DNA from: Chitinophagaceae bacterium
GTDB taxonomy: Bacteria > Bacteroidota > Bacteroidia > Chitinophagales > Chitinophagaceae
Direction: 5' to 3'
Assembly: GCA_016703625.1 (NCBI GenBank)
Contig: JADJBP010000002.1
Location: 62,001 to 126,000, forward strand
DNA length: 64,000 nt
Positions 61,457-64,000 of the stretch are shown here, one piece after another (position 1 is the stretch's first letter; each line of letters opens with the position of its first letter). The position numbers and the translations under genes were made by a program. The notes under the pieces were generated by a model, which worked only from the letters and a program-made list of their open reading frames with translations, was not told the DNA's origin and ran no database searches.

Positions 61457-63744
61457 TTACCTGATAAACCAACGTAAACCTATAAATGCTTTAGTACCCT
61501 GCACAGGCGCATAATTATACGATGGATCGAACGTATATCCATTCGGGTTGGTATCCGGCCGGGCTGTTCCATTGCTGTCGAAATATTTACCGCCCGGCCT
61601 GTTAAAAGGATCATCCGGATGCAGCAGCGGATTTTCAGGTAAAAAGTTGAAAATATTTTTTACACCTCCGTACAATTCAAATCCACGCTGCCAGGTTTTG
61701 GTAACCTGGAAATTAACAATGCTGTACAGTGGTGATCTCGCCGGTCGGTAATCGTTGGGTACTACCGGTAAGTGCATGGGGCCGTTTACCTTGCCGGTTA
61801 GATCAAAAGCCAAACCGTATTTTGCCAATGGGTAACTAATGGCATATGTACCCGATATTTTGGGTGCAAACAATTGCGGGATCTTTGTTATAACGCCGTT
61901 TACATCTTTGTCCATTTCAAAAACATCCATCCAGGTAGCGCCGGCAATGATCTTTAAACCGCCGGTAAAATTAAAATCAGTGTTCAGGGTGATCCCCCTG
62001 GAGATGGCATGTCCATGCAGGTTATCATAAATGATCTTATTGGGATCAGTGATAAAATCTGCAACGATCTTATTGCTGAAACGGGTATAAAAAATACTGG
62101 CGTCAATACCGATAAATCCTTTACGGTGTCCGATAAACGCGGTATAATTCAAATTGCCGTTCCACGATCTTTCGGGTTTTAATGCTGATGCGATCATCAC
62201 TTCCCTGGCCCCGGTAAGTGCTGCATGGTCTTCGGTAAATAAATTTACCACCCTGAAACCATTTCCACCACTTAACCTGAAAGTGTTGTGTTTATCAGGA
62301 GAAAATTTAAAACTCAGCCTGGGTGTTACGATATGGCCATGTTCATTATTATAATCGTATCGCAACCCGAGCAATGTGGTTAGTTTTTCATTGATGGTAA
62401 ACTGGTCCTGAACAAAAATGCCGGGCAGGTAAATACGGGAGGGATTGTTGTCACCGTTTGCTTTTGCTGTTGCCGGGGAATTGTCGTCGTAAAAGGTAAA
62501 CCTTACCGGGATGCCCATTAATACATCATGTTTACCCCAGGTTTTGTTCCAGCGCAGTTGAGCAAAGGCAACATGCTGACTGGCGTAATATTTTATAGAA
62601 CCGTAATAACTGTCCTGCAGGTGATAATTATAAGACAGATCTGCCACTATATTTTTCGACAAGGCCAAGGTACTGATCAGTTCAAAACGGTTGGTACTGA
62701 TGCTTTCCCCGTATACACTGTCGGTACCCCTGAACTTAGGTTGCCATTGTGTTTCACCACCCCAACGGTCTTCATGTATATACCGCAGTGCCAGGGAAGA
62801 ACCCAGGTCATTACGGCTTTTAAAATTCCATTTATTAAATATAGAGATACGGTCCTGTAAAGCTATATCTGTAAAGTTATCGCTGTTGATATCCCTTATC
62901 TCCTGGTAATTAAAATAGTTTACCCCAAGCAGTGAACTGGTAACGGTGTTGATCTTAAATTTTGCGGTTACATCCGCATTGTACTCTCCCACACTGGTTA
63001 CCGAAAGATCAACCCGCAATTTATCGGAGCCAGCCGCATCTTTGGTGATAATGTTTATTAAACCGCCTACTGCTTCGCTGCCGTACAAAGTTGATGCCGG
63101 CCCTTTTACAATTTCAATGCGCTTTACCATACTGTTGGGAATACCCGCCAATCCATACACCGTGGATAAGCTGCTTACGATCGGCATCCCGTCGATCAGT
63201 ATCATGGTATATGGCCCCTCCATGCCGTTGATGTGTATATCGCCGGTATTGCACACATTACAGTTCAGTTGCGGCTGTACGCCATTCACCATCTGCAGGC
63301 TTTCAAAGATATTGGGCGACGGATTCTTTTTAAAATAGGAAGGCGAATATACTTCCACCGGGATGGGTGAATCCATTTTGCTGACCGGCTTCATGGTTCC
63401 TGATACAACCACTTCGCCAAGTATATTATCGCTTTCATTCAGGGTAACGGGTAACCTTGTGATGGCTCCCTTAACAGTTACCGGGGTAGTGTGGCTGATA
63501 AAATCAACAGCAGAAACTGTTATTGTATAATTACCAAAAGGTAAATTGGTAAAATGGAAATGGCCTGTTGAGTCGGTAATTACAGTTTTATTAAGCTGTT
63601 TTATAGTTACAGTAGCTGCATGTAACCCAATGCCGTTACCGCTTACCATACCGCTTATTTTTCCCGGCCCACCGGGCCCCGTGGTCTGGGCAATAGCGCT
63701 GTTGAGTAAACCTACACAAACCAAAAAGATATAATTGCTTTCAT
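61457..63744 (-). CDS. TonB-dependent receptor, likely metal-linked (frameshift in signal peptide)
   Basis: About 762 residues. The start is placed at the ATG at 63744 (MKAII), one base out of frame with the rest, LVCVGLLNSAIAQ. A carboxypeptidase-regulatory-like domain (ATVTIKQLNKTVITDSTGHF, split as VTIKQLNKTV) leads to the plug (IFESLQMVNGVQPQLNCNVC, INGMEGPYTMILIDGMPIV, VKGPASTLYGSEAVGGLINI) and a 22-strand barrel ending GTKAFIGLRWFIR. The plug has a CNVC pair. A DtxR-type regulator is divergent and a palindromic TTTAGG-N4-CCTAAA lies between them, so iron or manganese control is likely. Confidence 0.93.
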
Positions 63745-63805
63745 TTGTTGTTTTCGTACTGCATTGTTGCAGTTAAAATTTCTGTTTGATTGGCAAAAAT
63801 ATATA

Positions 63806-63821
63806 TTTAGGCTCACCTAAA
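63806..63821. promoter_or_regulatory. Candidate DtxR-family operator TTTAGG-N4-CCTAAA
   Basis: A perfect inverted repeat, TTTAGGCTCACCTAAA, lies in the 124-base gap between the divergent TonB receptor and DtxR-like genes. It matches the general form of DtxR, IdeR and MntR boxes (TTAGG...CCTAA). It is 62 bases from the receptor ATG and 48 from the repressor ATG, so it could control both. Confidence 0.75.
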
Positions 63822-63868
63822 ATAATATTTTAAATAAAAATCCGGAAATTTGTAAAAAATAACCGGTT

Positions 63869-64000
63869 ATGACCTCATTAGCAGAAGAGAACTACCTGAA
63901 AGCCATTTACAAACTCCAGGAAAAGCACGGCGATATTGTGAGCACATCGGCCCTGGCTGAAATGCTGGAGATCAATGCGGCATCGGTCACAGATTTCATT
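63869..64000 (+). CDS. DtxR/MntR-family metal-dependent repressor, 5' part
   Basis: The first 44 residues are visible: MTSLAEENYLKAIYKLQEKH, then GDIVSTSALAEMLEINAASVTDFI. This is the winged-helix N-terminus of DtxR-type regulators, with helix-turn-helix LAEMLEINAASVTDF and the conserved ENYLKAIYKL start. The metal-binding domain lies beyond the window. It is divergent from a TonB receptor with a palindromic box between them. Whether it senses Fe or Mn cannot be told. Confidence 0.93.
   Translation, partial: MTSLAEENYLKAIYKLQEKHGDIVSTSALAEMLEINAASVTDFI

Overview
The window reads as a chromosomal segment of a Bacteroidota bacterium, most like Chitinophagaceae. Supporting signs are type IX secretion substrates with SprB-like repeats and CHU_C-type C-termini, TonB-linked receptors with carboxypeptidase-regulatory-like N-termini, a glucosamine-6-phosphate deaminase fused to a PIG-L domain, a long-form HisG, few Shine-Dalgarno sequences, and several TAnnTTTG -7 boxes. 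I see no rRNA, tRNA, CRISPR array or prophage. About half of the larger genes are interrupted by single-base gaps, mostly at homopolymers, with conserved protein resuming in the next frame. I take these as assembly errors and annotate whole genes across them.

Layout. 0-3.3 kb (minus): his operon hisG-hisD-hisC preceded by a His-codon leader peptide and attenuator. 3.3-9.2 kb: dipeptide epimerase, 4-alpha-glucanotransferase with tandem CBM20 domains, a small membrane protein and an outer-membrane beta-barrel protein. 9.3-14.5 kb: small secreted proteins, a flavin reductase, a giant repeat protein with an S74 chaperone domain, and a GRAM-like protein. 14.8-18.6 kb: a hybrid-propeller LytS-type kinase and its LytTR regulator. 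18.6-24.2 kb: a holin-4_2-like membrane protein, a lipoprotein, a vWA-like secreted protein and a TonB-type receptor. 24.2-27.5 kb: small genes (ORF6N, DUF4783-like, rhodanese, lipoprotein) in a mosaic of repeated sequence. 27.5-34.1 kb (minus): dnaK, then two tandem sulfatase-superfamily membrane enzymes with a SAM methyltransferase and a tiny membrane protein. 34.2-42.9 kb: cupin, GtrA, a YbiT-type ABC-F protein, argS, pfkA, pyk and two small proteins, separated by spacers of short repeated words.

42.9-50.3 kb: a secreted CocE-type hydrolase, a GH20 hexosaminidase, a REP-associated transposase (RAYT) among four palindromic REP elements of about 97 bp, then NagB-PIG-L. GH20 and NagB form a chitin/GlcNAc degradation pair split by the RAYT. 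50.3-56.3 kb: two tandem type IX cargo proteins with near-identical C-terminal halves. 56.4-61.5 kb: a divergent locus of two ATP-grasp-type ligases, a class I glutamine amidotransferase and an unknown protein, the best candidate here for an uncharacterised biosynthetic system. 61.5-64 kb: a TonB receptor divergent from a DtxR-type repressor, with a palindromic operator between them.

The most rewarding items are the his attenuator, the RAYT/REP cluster whose elements supply the stop codons of two genes, the ATP-grasp/amidotransferase locus, the in-frame mini-inserts in HisC and NagB, and the DtxR-type operator.
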